A DNA stretch of 64,000 nucleotides from Sacculina carcini (GCA_916048095.2 OU696571.1:9686449-9750448); one strand, 5' to 3'. Counted from the first letter of the stretch, positions 29,505 through 41,400 are shown. Notes: generated by a model from the letters alone, not told the origin. Made by a program: numbers and translations.

Positions 29505-31441
29505 CCGAGATACTCCGAAAACAGCCAAAGAATGTGCCGCTGGAGTGGACGCAGGCCGCTGAGGAAGCATTCGACGCACTCAAGAGTGCCCTGTCGCAAG
29601 TGTGTCTGCTGGTCGCTCCTAGCCCAGCGGTTGAGACCTACCATCTCGTCACGGACTGCTCGTCTCACGCTGCCGGTGCTGCGCTTCATCAGATCGTAAA
29701 CGGTTTTCCGCAGCTGATTGCATTTTTCTCCAAAAAACTGTCACAGCCACAGCAGAAATATGCAGTCTTTGATCGGGAGCTGCTGGCAGCATATCTGGCC
29801 GTGCTGCATTTCCGACATACCCTAGAAGGTCGACACGTCGTCTTATTCACGGACTATAAACCACTGGTCGGAGCATTTTACAGTTCGAAGCCGGCGAAAT
29901 TGGACCGACAACAGCGCCATCTATCCGTGTTGGCAGAATTCGTCTCTGACGTGCAGCGCGTGAAAGGCGCAGATAACGTCGTTGCCGACTGCCTGTCGCG
30001 ACCAGCGTGTGCCGTGAACGTTGACGTCTGGGATCTCCCTGCTCTGGCAGCAGCTCAGGCGTCCGACGAAGAGACGCAGAGAAACCTGTCTCGTCTCAAA
30101 GCGTTCGAGATTAGTGGAGACCACCCTCTCTACTGCGACATGTCAACGACAGAGCCGCGACCTTTCGTGCCAGGCCCTCTACGGGAAAACATTTTCGCTC
30201 ATCTTCACGGCATTTCACATCCCGGCATGCAAGGAAGCATCAAGCTATTCAAGAGCAGATATTTCTGGCCATCATTGGACCGGGACGTCAAGTCATGGGT
30301 AAAAGCATGCTTGGCGTGCCAGAGATCAAAGGTCTATCGACACACAAAGCCGCCGCCGACGCCGTTCAGTGAGTCTGATGGTCGTTTCGAGACCGTTCAC
30401 ATGGACATCGTGGGACCGTTACCGCCAATGCAGATGCCAGGACATCCTTTTGCAAATCATTTCCGATTTGTGCTGACCTTGCTTGACCGTGCTTCGAAGT
30501 GGATTGAAGCTGTCCCATTGGCAGACATCACCGCCGAGACAGTAGCACGGTCATTCGTCGAGTCTTGGGTGTCTCGTTTCGGTGTACCGGTGTACATCGT
30601 CACCGTGCGCGGCAAGCAGTTTGAGGCCGATATGCTCAAGCAAATGGCGACGGTCATCGGTTTCCACCGGCTGCGAACAGCCGCATATCACCCACAGTCC
30701 AATGGCATGCTCGAGAGACGCCACCGTGTGCTGAAAGCTGCGATAATGGCACGCCGCCAGGATTGGTTGGCCGCGCTGCCCGTCGTGCTATTAGGCATGC
30801 GGATGCTGCCATCAGACGCAGGGGTGTCGCCGTTCAGCGCAGTGACGGGAACCGAGCTGATGTGCCCACGTGTACTCGTCGACCCAGCAGCGTCCGCCAC
30901 TGTGCAACACAAGTTTGTGAAGGAATTAGCACACCGCATGTCTGAGGTCGATTTTCGTCGCCTGTCCGAGGGCTCAGCACACCGCGAGACAACTGCACGC
31001 ATTCCAATGGAGCTCGACCGATGTACGCACGTATGGGTACGTGTGGACCGAGTGCGTCACGCGCTGGAAGCGCCGTACCACGGCCCGTTCCGCGTGATTC
31101 ACCGTGGACCAGTCGTGTTCGCAATCGAGCTACCGTCTGGCGCAACCAACACGGTTTCTATCGCCCGGTTAAAGCCGGCCGTGCTGCCAGTGTTGCCGCC
31201 TTCACCGTCGTCGCAGAAACCAGCTACAACTCACACGGACATTTCTCCAGCTGCGACTCAATCGGCATCGGCAGCCAATCATTCAGGTGACTGTTCTCCA
31301 AAAACAAATGCACCGACAGCTGACACACAGGCTGACACACCAGCTATCAGTCAGCATTCCACTGATCAGACAGTGTCTAGTCGAACACGCTCAGGGCGTA
31401 CAGTGCGTTTTAAACGCAAACCTGATTTCTATTATTTTTGA
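29505..31441 (+). CDS. Gyp3 RNase H-integrase ORF (RT deleted)
   Basis: A long open frame (about 635 codons, to TGA 31439-31441) covers RNase H (LVTDCSSHAAGAALHQ, FDRELLAAYLAV), the integrase zinc finger (HGISHPG...CLACQRSK) and the core. By comparison with Gyp2 about 730 bp encoding nearly the whole RT are missing, and the frame changes at the junction. In the integrase the second acidic residue is Val (IVTVRGKQFE, against VIDRGRQFE in Gyp2), although the 35-residue spacing to Glu is kept. The product could not reverse transcribe and probably could not integrate. The C-terminus, VRFKRKPDFYYF, matches Gyp2. Confidence 0.85.
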
Positions 31442-31804
31442 TGTTTGCGTCATATACATTTTGTCACATTTTGTAAGCTTCTAGTCAGTTTGCGCAAAAT
31501 TATTTTTTTGCGCGATTTATCGATTTGCTGTGGATTCGTGTTGGCATAATTCATGTTTGTTGTTATTTAATCATGGTTTATTGTTAATTAGTGTTGATAT
31601 GATTGTTGTCATTGTTATAGCGTGGCAATAATTAGTTCAATTCGTACAGTGCTGTGGCACATTTACACATGTGTATACACGTTATTTGGTGTGATTTTCA
31701 TTGTGTGAAGTAAGCGCTAGGTTCCTGCGATCACACCTATGTATTGTCTTGTACTTCATTGTCAAGTTCAACCGCGTTGTTATGGTTTTGATTGCTCCGC
31801 AACT

Positions 31805-31814
31805 GGCAGGGGAG
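31805..31814 (+). promoter_or_regulatory. Gyp3 polypurine tract
   Basis: GGCAGGGGAG lies directly before TGACTGTGG, taken as the LTR start. 31442-31804 is AT-rich 3' untranslated sequence without a gene. Confidence 0.65.
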
Positions 31815-32130
31815 TGACTGTGGCGTATGCGTGTATGTGCGTGTATGCAAGTGTAACGTCTGTGTGTAAGCAAGTGTAATGTATGCGCGTATGTGTGTAA
31901 GCAAGTGTAGAGTATGCGTGTCTGTGTGTATGTAACAAGTGTGGCAGTTTGTGCGAATGTGTGTGAAGCTTGTGTGTATGAACGTTTGTATGTTTGTCTG
32001 TAGCCCTAAGTGTCAGTGTGATTGTGCGTGTGAGAATCATGGTGTAGGTTTGCTTGTGAGTCAATGTGTATGTGTGCGTGTGTGCACCGTTTCACGTCAC
32101 GTGACCGAAAGTTATTTAATCCATGACTAA
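31815..32130 (+). repeat. Gyp3 3' LTR (right end uncertain)
   Basis: TG-rich sequence starting TGACTG. It cannot be paired with a 5' LTR because that end is lost. The following 32140-32315 ends in (TTG)n and looks like a separate retroposon end. Confidence 0.5.
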
Positions 32131-32836
32131 GCACAGCAATGTGAATTCCAGGCCAGTCGTTCGTCAGGTATTGAGCTGTTCTTGTCCGGTGCCACAATAC
32201 ACCCAGTTTCGTGTGTGCCATCTTTTTATGTGGCTTGACCACCACATATGCTTGGCTCCCGTGTGTGTTATTTATATGCGCTATAAATATACGTTGTTGT
32301 TGTTGTTGTTGAACCTCTGGCAATTGAGTTCGGCGCCTGAGCCTCTGAGCTACTCGAGAGTTTTCTCAGAAATCCGACTCTTGTTCAGCTCTATACCATT
32401 TGCAATTTGATTTGATCCAAATGAAATCTGATTTGATCCAAATGAAATCTGATTTGATCCAAATGAAATCTGATTTGATCCAAACGAAATCTGATTTGAT
32501 CCAAATGAAATATAAGGAAAAAATTGAATTTTAATTGAAGAAAATTAAAAATGAAAGTTTTGTATAAAAAAATATATAAAAACAAGCCTATTTATAATAA
32601 AATAAGAATATTTGGCGACTTAGTCGATTGAACAGAAATTTTCTGGGGCCATGCTATATTTCACAATAACACTTTATACGACTCATCAGTTCGCTAGTGT
32701 TAATAGCGCAAAACTAATAATAAAGTATAATAAATTCAGTGAAAATCATAGAAATAATAATCACGGAAGCATACCACAATGAGAGTGACTGGAAACATGT
32801 TGCGAATACATTTGGAGTGAAAATCAGGACTGTGTA

Positions 32837-32880
32837 TCATATATATTACTGTATATATATCATATACAGTAATACTGTAT

Positions 32881-32934
<54 letters not shown>
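32837..32934. repeat. TA-rich tract with (TA)n run
   Basis: Imperfect ATATACTGTATAT repeats lead into a pure TA run that ends at the TA flanking the Tigger-like MITE. Confidence 0.9.
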
Positions 32935-32937
<3 letters not shown>

Positions 32938-33033
32938 TAGGCCCTCCAAATAACTGACTTCCAAATAGCGGAAACCTCCAAATAGCGGGATTATTTCGTG
33001 GTCCTTCGAGTCCGTTATTTGGAGGGTCGACTG
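32935..33033. mobile_element. pogo/Tigger-like MITE (99 bp foldback)
   Basis: It begins CAGTAGGCCCTCCAAATAAC and ends with the near-complement GTTATTTGGAGGGTCGACTG. About 21 of the first 24 TIR bases agree. TA flanks both sides. CAGT termini with TA duplication are typical of pogo/Tigger elements. It nests in the (TA)n of the larger TIR element. Confidence 0.8.
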
Positions 33034-33951
33034 TATATACGACTCGTACATTAAGGACTAAATACTATTTAGTAGTCATTGATATCATCAAAAATTAATA
33101 TAACAAAGATTCATATAAACAAATTACATCACAATATCACATCTGAAATATTGGGATTTTCTATGTTGTGTAAACGTTTTCATAACTAGGCCACGATATC
33201 ATCATTATGTATTATACTGAATTATATATCATTATATTACATCATATTCAATATTTTTACCCACTTTTAATTAATCAATTCAGAATTCCAATCATAACTT
33301 ATGATGTTTAAAAGTAGTAAACAGAAATGTGAAATGCAAATATGAAATATAAGAAATTATGAACCAATACATTATAATTTTACAAATACTAAACATTTAT
33401 TGGATAATCAACAGCCAATGCTTAGATTTAGTTACTATTTGTTTTATTTTTTCAATTAAGGTTCAATTTTATCAATCGTATATCAAATCGTATTTGGATC
33501 AAATTAAATTTCATTTGGATCAAATTAAATTTCATTTGGATCAAATCAGATTTCTTTTGGATCAAATTAAATTTCATTTGGATCAAATCAGATTTCGTTT
33601 GGATCAAATTAGATTTCATTTGGATCAAATCAAATTGCAAATGGTATAGTTGTTTCTTTATTCGTGTCATTTTCCGGGGGAAAACACTCGTGAACTTTAA
33701 TTTAAATCTCCACGAATGTCACTTTTGATCAGCGATATACAACAGTATGGTAAACGATATGTTAAATAATATGATCAAGATCTATAATTAAAATATCTAG
33801 CTGTAAAAAACTGTTTGTAAACTGACGCTGTCAAGACGGATATGTTATGCAATATTTCACTGGCACGTGAGGCTCTTGGATGTTGTGCTGCTGTGTTGTG
33901 ATCCTTGTCTAGGAAGTTTCTTTGTGGATGTGGTATTGTGTCGGTGGGAGG

Positions 33952-34098
33952 ATGAGTAAAGTAAACAGGGTTTTATCTCACAAACAATCTGTTCGCTTAC
34001 TATATAAAGCTGTTTTGCGTTTGCACCGTGGGTTACCTGCGGAGCTGAAGGCTCTTGGTGACCAGTATGCACATGACGAATTTCGGAGGCACAAAGAG
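33952..34098 (+). CDS. SDHAF3: SDHAF3 (ACN9)-like first exon
   Basis: SDHAF3 is a mitochondrial LYR-type factor that helps assemble the iron-sulfur subunit of succinate dehydrogenase. The frame from ATG 33952 reads [20 protein letters not shown], then [20 protein letters not shown] and [12 protein letters not shown] corresponds to the LYR motif and the RLHRGLP and EFRRHK blocks are strongly conserved in the family. The similarity ends where a candidate donor GTGACT occurs (GAG|GT, 34098/34099); in-frame translation stops two codons later. I found no second exon in the window, so it is either far downstream or lost. A first exon is more likely than a retrocopy because similarity stops at a splice-like site. 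Confidence 0.75.
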
Positions 34099-34640
34099 GT
34101 GACTTAAGGGTTTGGATTGACTTAAAGATTGACTTAATGTTATGGATTGATCTCGGATCGGTTATCCATCGTGTTCATTTTTGCAATTTATGTATACGAA
34201 CAAGGAGTGATTGTAGTGTATGTTTTTTCATCCACTCTCGCGCTCTTGTTTTATTACGGTGCTATATCAAATGCATGTTTGAAGTGGACCATTTTAGGTA
34301 TGCTGCGATAGAGGATGCTAAAATTCACCCAATAAACTCCACTAGGAAGTGAACTATCACTTAGATTTTATTGTGGACCAGATAGTGTGCATTCACATTT
34401 TGCTGGACACTGAATATTCGTCGAATCAGTTCATTTATCACTAAAAACCAGAACTTTAAAATGACAGCATACAGTCAAACAACACAATATATATTTATTT
34501 TAGCCGAGACACACTATTGACAAGTCTCACCATTATCTTGATAGTTACTCACAGTTACTCACAGTTGACCTCCTGGAAGAGGCAGTTATGCCTTTGACTC
34601 CAGCTCGGTATCATGATCGACGTTTAATGGTTGGCCGTGC
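34099..34640. other. No gene seen
   Basis: AT-rich sequence following the SDHAF3-like exon. I searched it for the second SDHAF3 exon (a short Phe/Trp/Tyr-containing helix) and saw none. Confidence 0.4.
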
Positions 34641-34812
34641 TCCGCGGTTATTTGCGCTCTATAATTTTAAGACTGTGCCTGGCTTTTCCTTGCTCTGGGT
34701 AGTCGTGATTCAAACTGAATTACTGTTCCCGCCTTCACCACCCACTCAGGCAAATTGTTCCAATTATTTACTACCCGGCTGGAAAAGGAATATTTTCTGA
34801 CGTTAAGTCTTG
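34641..34812 (-). pseudogene. CR1-type LINE C-terminal scrap
   Basis: The minus strand reads LNVRKYSFSSRVVNNWNNLP followed by EWVVKAGTVIQFESRL. This is the characteristic RxxxFSxRVVxxWNxLPxxVVxA tail of CR1/L2-type LINE ORF2. Nothing upstream of it is present. Confidence 0.8.
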
Positions 34813-34849
34813 GATGGGTCTTATAAATATGATCAAACTCCAAGCAGTA

Positions 34850-35068
34850 CGAACAATAAGAATATATTATATGCGAAACAATATTACAAGAACAATAACG
34901 CTTAAAAGTCTACGATTATTCTGTCTCTGACTTCCTAACACTTCCTCTCTCTCTTTTCCACTGCATTTCAAATTCCTAACGGTCCATCAGTCTCCAATCA
35001 CTTTGTCATAAAATCTACAACACACGTGACAACTATTACAGCGCACTACACATAATAATTATACAACA
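34850..35068 (-). repeat. Gypsy 3' LTR (minus), left end uncertain
   Basis: On the minus strand a purine run (GGAGGGCG, 35077-35070) is followed by TGTTGTATAATTATT. Together with the integrase end just upstream this is the usual layout of polypurine tract then LTR. Confidence 0.55.
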
Positions 35069-35087
35069 CGCCCTCCTGATGTCCACA

Positions 35088-35745
35088 TCATCTTTGATAG
35101 TCACTAAGCCACGCCGGTGATAGTCGCACCCGTGAAGATCTTCTTGGCAACAATAGTCCTGTTTCTGTTGCATCGCTGTTTCCACCATCTTCCGTATCCG
35201 CCTGCAGAATTTCGGAAATCTGCTCACGATCCCCTGGTGCATCGTCTGTCTCCTCGTCATCGTCTCTTTCATCCGTTGTATCCAATAAACGGCGCACATC
35301 AAGTATATTCCGAGACACACCGTCAACCTCGATGTTATTTCCTGAAATAACGCCAGTTACTCTGCCTGGCTGCCAACGCGACGTACACTTGCCGTCTGCC
35401 GGTTTCACCAGAACAGTTTCACTCTGACGAATTCTGGTACTAGTGGTGTCGTCCAATGTCGTTGGTTCTGCGCGAGGATGCCGCCATTGATATGAATGAA
35501 TCATAGTACTTGGTGAACTAAGGCGACCCTCGTTGCCAGTCGCGGCCAGGTTGTAAAAAAACACAGCATCCAATGGTGATTTTCCGGTGCGAGCTGCCAT
35601 ACGCTTAATTGTTTGGTGGTTTCTCTCAACCACACCGTTCCCTGCAGGTCTATATGCAGCTCGGTACCTCAAATTCACCCACCACTTACGACACAACTGA
35701 GGCAATTGGTAGGAACGGAAAGTTGCACTGTTGTCAGTGCAACTT
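35088..35745 (-). pseudogene. Gypsy integrase C-terminal half
   Basis: The minus-strand frame contains the second acidic motif (CTDNSATFRSYQ) and then RAAYRPAGNGVVERNHQTIKR with the catalytic Glu. A basic linker, a QPGRVTGVISGNNIEVDG-like C-terminal domain and the end SSRVRLSPAWL follow. The zinc finger and first Asp are missing: at 35757 the sequence changes to piggyBac through a perfect palindrome. It may be the 3' end of Gyp5, which is on the same strand and lacks its integrase, but this is inference. Confidence 0.75.
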
Positions 35746-35756
35746 TCCGTTCCTAC
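35709..35756. repeat. Perfect 22-bp palindrome at a TE-TE junction
   Basis: Arms 35709-35730 (GTAGGAACGGAAAGTTGCAC plus TG) and 35735-35756 are exact reverse complements with a TTGT loop. Part of the arm (CAGTGCAAC) appears a third time at 35760-35768. Confidence 0.95.
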
Positions 35757-36800
35757 TGTCAGTGCAACAGTGTCAGGTGGATTAACCAGGCGTTCACCAA
35801 GGTCATCTGGATTGCGCCCATCAGAAGAGAGAAGTATATATTTATCTTAGATCCCAATCATAAAGTGCGCCACCAGCCAATCATGGTGGTCCACGACCCC
35901 ATATTACTGTTGTACCTGGAGATGTAGCGGAGCATGTTGACCTCCACGGAGCTAAGGACGTTTGTAGAAGGATATATGCGCCCCAGGTATATTTGGTCCT
36001 GCTTCAGTCCGGCTCTCTTACACTTTCTCAACTAACCTAGCCTAACTAGCCTGACCTTACATAACCTAAGATAGAGGAAAGAGGCCGGGACTGAAGCGGG
36101 ACCAAATGTACCTGGGGCATAACCGCATATTTGCCGACCTTCGCCTTCTCTTCGGCGTGGCTGTACCACAGCGCCTTCACTGTAGGGCGTACTTTGGAGT
36201 AGTTCGTCGCCATGTAAACAAAGCTGCTGTCGTTCCACTTGACACAAATAATCTGGATCTTCTGGTCGAATTTCTGCTCCAGAGTCCCAAGCCTCCATTT
36301 CCTTGTCCGACTTGAACGGATGCTTCTTGGTTCGAATGACGAGGATGGCTCCTAACGCACTGAATCACATGTTGGTCAACGAGACGATGAGTGATGGAGA
36401 GGTGGACAATTTGTCGAAGGAGAGCTCCTTCCCGTTAGCGATGTCGACCTGGAAGATGGGGCCGAGGACTACTCGAGAACCCATCAGGATCCCTGCTGAG
36501 TGACCCAGCTCCATGTCCTGATACAAAGATGAAGCGTAGATGTTTCCGTCGAAGGCGCACAAAGACCATAACTTGTTTTCGAATCGGATGTGTTTTCCTC
36601 GAATGAACTGCTTCAGGTCGTGATGACCGTAATACTTTATGATCATCTCATCAATTGAAAGTCTTGAAAATCTCCCCAATGCCAACCTCAACTTAGACGA
36701 ATGTCAGCCTCAACCTCATCGACATCGAGGCCAAGGTCGTTCAGTAAGGCCACATCGTAATTCATAGTTAGATCACAGTGTGCAGACATCCTATTGAAAA
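35757..36800 (-). pseudogene. piggyBac transposase remnant (second copy)
   Basis: The minus strand carries, in order: LSRLSIDEMIIKYYGHHDLK with the first catalytic Asp, FIRGKHIRFENKLWSLC, a GSRVVLG...FDKLSTSPSL block, KWNDSSFVYMATNYS in a shifted frame, ISRYNSNMG (where the family has YNxxMGGVD; the Asp is lost), and a C-terminal WWRTL...NAWLI. Several frameshifts occur. It is a different and more complete copy than the one at 2580-2930, and it ends at the palindrome junction. Confidence 0.85.
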
Positions 36801-36985
36801 AAATACATTTGAAACACACCCACTATACGCGGTGTACCCTACGGCGCTCTCCGGCAGTGATCTATTTTTAGATCACCCTGAAAAACCTAGAAAATAACAT
36901 ACCAAAATTGGTTTTCGTTTTCACCATGTATAATGGACCTAATTATACAAACAATAACTAATTTCAATCCGCCAACTTATTTAAT
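36801..36985. other. Boundary sequence between piggyBac and LINE-R
   Basis: AT-rich, with TTGAAACACACCC and CTATACGCGGTGTACCCTA near 36810-36845. It may contain the piggyBac 5' end; no gene seen. Confidence 0.3.
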
Positions 36986-36989
36986 TTTA

Positions 36990-38400
36990 TGTTCGCTGGT
37001 TAATGGGTTAAAGTCACAGTAGATAACAACTATGGTCTTCCCTTCATCCATGGTTTCTGTCCACTTGTCCAGCACATGAATCAGCTGGAGAACCGCAGAT
37101 CTGCCAGATATGAAGCCGAACTGGCGGCTACTAAATAAGTTGTGTTTCTTCATGTGTGTTATAATTTCCTCTTACGATGGACTCCACAACTTTGCTGAAT
37201 ATACTCGTTAAACTGACAGGCCTGTAGTTCCCAGGGTCACTTTTACTGTCCTTTTTAAATATAGGTGTGACATGAGCGATACGCCATTCCTCTGGTACCA
37301 CGCCTTCCTGCAACGAGCTATTCAATATAATGTTAAGCAGAGTGAGTAGTTCATCCGCCATTTCCTTGATGATCCTCGGATGGATTCCGCCCGGCCCAGG
37401 GGATTTATTTCTTCTCAAGTTCTGAATAAGTTTCTTGATCACGTCTGGAGTAGTCCTCTGGTTCCGCCGTAAACACCTCAGATAATTTTTTCGCCAGCAC
37501 TTGTGCCTTGTCTTCATCATTCTATGTTTTCTCCAGTCTTCCATCTTCCTTATATAGGTCAGCTATTCTTGATTTTGTCCTGGTTTTTGATGATACGTAC
37601 TTCCATAAAATCTTCGAGTTTTATTTGAAGTTTTTGGCGATTTGTTTTTTCTTGACTTTCGTTGCATTTCTTGTTTCTCTCCTAATTTGATTGCTCAGCT
37701 TTCTGTATTGGATGTCAGCTTCTGCATATTCTCTTTCATGACCTCCTCCTGTACCCTCCTTTAACCTTTTCAGTCTCTCCCATAGTCTGTTTCTTCTTGA
37801 TTTTCTTCCAAAGTTGCCTTGACATGGGTAAGTTTATTTGGGTAAGTTGACATGGGTAAGTTTGGGCTTGTCCTCTTCTTGCTGCTTGCTCTGTCTTTCC
37901 TTTTGGATACACATTCATCTATAGACTGTTTCAGCTTCGTAGCGAAATTGTCCCATTTCTGCTCAGTGCTCAAGTTTGAAAAGAATGCACTCCAGTCTAC
38001 TTTTCTCCAGTTCTCCAGTTAACTTTTTCTTTCATGAGTTCGTAATCCCCCTTTTCGTACAAATAATGCATGCCTGTTTTCCTTGCTTCCACAGCATGGA
38101 TATCACACTTTACAAACATACAAGAGTGGTCGCTTTTTCCTAGTGGACTGTTGAGTTCAATTTACTCGACTATTGAGCTGTCACTGCTAAAGAGCAAGCT
38201 CAAAATATTAACTTTATTATATCCTCTCATCCGTGTGAGCTCCCTTGTGTTGAATAAAAAAACAGTATCTAATTTTCTCTATAAAGTTATATGAAAAACT
38301 GTTGCCTTCCTCTTTGGTGGTAACGTTATCCTAATTTATGAGTGGAAGATTAAAGTCACCAATAACCAATTTATAATCAAAACCTGTTTCAATAATTGCT
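36990..38400 (-). pseudogene. LINE-R: CR1-like LINE ORF2, truncated
   Basis: From right to left: an endonuclease end with KLVIGDFNLP (about 38370) and NFIEKIRYCFF, a basic linker with many stops, then reverse transcriptase with LRRNKSPGPGGIHPRIIKE, VPEEWRIAHVTPIFKKDSKSDPGNYRPVSLTS (in pieces) and QFGFISGRSAVLQL, ending after VVIYCDF where the piggyBac-flanking DNA begins. The catalytic YADD motif is absent. The right side is cut by the 3' tail of LINE-A. The LTSIFSKVVE block points to the CR1/L2/RTE-like range; the clade is not certain. Confidence 0.78.
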
Positions 38401-38469
38401 TGTAGAAGTTGGAGTAGTCGTTGTTGTTGTTGTGGTTGTGGTTGTGGTTGTTGTTGTTGTTGTTGCTCC

Positions 38470-41400
38470 TCAAGTTGTCTGGCCGAGCAACCTCGAGCTC
38501 CTGAGGAAAGACACGGCACCGACCTGGTTGTTCCACAGGTCTCTGACTGAATTTATTTTGTGTTGGCGTCTGAGTTGTGTGTGTGCTGTGCAGTGTTGCA
38601 TGATGTGTGTGATGGTGTGTGGTGCTGAATTGCAATCTGGACAGGTGTCATCGATTGAGTCATTCAACCTTTTCTGATATGACAGAAGGGCAGGATGATG
38701 ACCGCATCTCAACCTGGCCAGATGCACCTTGTGTTCCCTTGTGAGTGTGTTTTCTGATTTGTGTATGTCCGGTGGGTGTCTTTGTAGGAGTGTATTGTGT
38801 TGTAGTGAGTGTATGGCTTTCCGTGCGATCTCCGTGTGTATGTGTTTCTTGATTGATTTGCGTGGGGGAGCTGGTGGAAGTGATGTGAAAATTTGTCTGT
38901 GGTAAAGTGTGCTTGGTGTTGTCTTTATGTTTCTGTCTGTGTTGTCTTGTGTTGTGAGGTGATGTAGTGGATGTGCTGTGTTGGTGACTGCTGCTGCGAG
39001 TGTTTGTGTGCCTCTCATGTCTAGGTGGTGTGTCAGTTTGAGTATTTTGGTTTCGTGATGAAGGTGGTCTGCTGGTGTGGTAGCTGTGCATCCTGTGATT
39101 GTTCTGAGTGCGGTGTTTTGAAGTGTGTTTGTGTGGCGTGTTGCGAGATTGCTAGCCCATGCGGGGCTAGCATATTCTATCACGGGTCGGATGTACTGTT
39201 TGTATATGGTGGTTGTGGTGTCTTTGTTGTGTCCGAAAGTTGTGTGTGAGAGTGCTTTCAGTGTGTTGAGGCGTGGAGTGACCTTGGTTTTAATGTTGGT
39301 GATGTGCTGTTTGAATGAGAGTTGTGTGTCGTATGTGACGCCTAGTATTTTTGGTGTGTGCGTGTGTGGGATGATCGTGTTGTTGATGGTGATTTGTGGT
39401 GTGTAGTTGTGTTCGGATGTCCAGTTGGTGATGAGTGTGGCTGTGGATTTGGCAGGTGCAATGTTCAGTTGGTTTGTGCTGAACCATTGTTGTAGTGTGT
39501 TGATGTAAGGTTGTAGTGTGTGCACTGCTTTGTCGGCGTGTCTGTGTGTGCTTGTGATTGTGATGTCGTCTGCATATGATGATATCTGTATGGATGGAGT
39601 GTTGGGTGCTGGCATGTCATGTAGGTATAGGTTGAATAGTGTTGGTGCTAAAACGGAGCCCTGAGGGACTCCGTTTGTTATGTTGCGTGTGTGAGATGAT
39701 TGTCCATTGTACCTCACATGGGCGCATCTGCCAGCGAAGTAGTTGGCCAACCATCTCTTAGTGTTATTGTGAAGTGTGGTGTCTAGTATTTTGTTTGTGA
39801 GATTGTGTCGTGGAACTCTGTCGAAGGCTTTGCTGATGTCGAGTGTTATGAGTAGTGTTCTGTGTGGTGGTTTTGTTGTGTTTATGTTACCCATCATGGT
39901 CTGTGTGAGTTTTGTGAGCAGTGTGGTTGTGGAGTGCAGTGATCTGAAGCCGTGTTGTGATTGTGATAGTGGGATTTGTGGTGTGATGAGTTTGAGGATG
40001 AGGCGTTCTGTGATTTTTGATGGTGTGCAGAGCAGTGTGATTGGACGATGTGAAGAAGGAAGTGTGGGGTCTGTGCCTTGTTTGTTTAGTGTGATGATGA
40101 TGCCCGTTTTCCAGATGTGAGGTATTGTGTTGTGTGAGAAGCTGTATTTGGATATGTTGGTGAGTGTCTGTATGCCTTGTGGACCAAGATGTTTTAGATG
40201 GATGTTACTTATTCCATCTGGACCACAGGCTGATGATTGTTTGATGTTGTGTATGATGTGTCGTGTCTGCGCATGTGTGAATGGTGTGTATAGTGGATCT
40301 GTGCTGAATGTGTGTTTACGTCTGATGATTGTCCTGTCTTTTTGTGTAGGAGTGATGTGGCTGATGTGTGAGTAGTGGTTAATGAGTGTGTTTGCCTGTT
40401 GTTTATTTGATGGTACAGATGATGTGTTGGTCGTGATGGCTGCGTGTGTGCGTGTTATATTGCTGTTTGAGAGTGTGATGCTTTTCAGTGTGTTGTATAG
40501 TTTTGTGGTGTTTGATCTGTGATCTAGTGTTTTTATGTAGTTGTCCCAGTTCAGTGATTTTTGTTCATGTATCTTGGTGTTGATTGTGGTGTTGAGTGCG
40601 TGTATTTGTTCGGATGTATTGTGTGAGTGTGGTGTCGGAGAGTGTTTCAGTGTGTCGCGTTGTTTGATGATTGTGTGTATTTCTTGTGTAAAGTTTGGGT
40701 TGTGGTGTTTTCTGTGTCCTTTTGGGATGTGTTGTTTGTCTGCCTTGTGTATGATGCTGTTAAATGTTTGGACTGTTTTGTTTATGTCTGTGATGTCTGT
40801 TGTGTTGAGTTGCGTAAATGCTAGTTCCGTGTCGTGTGTGAATTGTGACCAATTGGCTTTTGTGTAATTTGTGTAAGTGCGTCTGGTTGTGTTTCGTGCA
40901 GTTCTGATTTTGGTGGTGATGACGATTGGAAGGTGGTCTGAGCCAAGCTCTTTGACCACCTTCCAAGTGGTTGTGTGAGTGAGATCCGGTGTGCAAAATG
41001 TGATGTCAGGTGATGTCGAATGATAGTGTGCCTGATGTGTGGTGTGAGTGTGTTGGTGAGTGTTGTTGAGAATGTAGAGGTGTTCTGTTTGTTGTAGTAT
41101 GTCTGTGCCTCTGTTGGTGAGTGGATTGTGTGTGTACCAGGCAGGATCTTTGGCGTTGAAGTCACCGCCCAGTATTGTGTTAGGTGTGTTTGTGAGGTTG
41201 CGTATATCTGGTGTGTAGTTGCGAGGTACTGTTGGTGAAGTTTGTGGTGGAATGTATACGTTGATGATTGAAATGTGTGAGTGTGAGCCAGTGCGTATTT
41301 GTATCGATTGTTGTTCTGTTGTGGTGTCGTTTGGTGGTAGTAGTGCTTGTGTCTGTGTGCTGGTGTTTGTGTAGTTGATAGTACTGTGTATGAGTGTGAT

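Larger units (their letters stand above)
28279..32130 (+). mobile_element. Gyp3: 5'-truncated Gypsy element, sister of Gyp2
   Basis: It begins inside gag (FHAVAALP...), contains a protease, an RT deletion, RNase H and integrase, a 3' untranslated region, and a polypurine tract at 31805-31814. The 3' LTR starts at 31815 (TGACTGTGG) and is TG-rich; its end near 32130 is uncertain. The left end is fused to Pao1. Confidence 0.82.
32394..33646. mobile_element. TIR element with repeat-built termini, TA target site
   Basis: The left end begins TACCATTTGCAATTTGATTT and the right end is its reverse complement. Both ends are flanked by TA (32392-32393 and 33647-33648). The TIRs (about 115 and 160 bp) consist of tandem 21-bp units CTGATTTGATCCAAATGAAAT. 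The 970-bp interior is AT-rich and has no transposase, but contains a (TA)n tract and a smaller MITE. The TA target site would fit Tc1/mariner-type mobilisation; the family is unknown to me. Confidence 0.75.

Noticed and set aside
32391-33649. Protein-like LDQIRFH heptad repeats on both strands
   Set aside because: Direct result of the 21-bp TIR repeat units, not a coding sequence.
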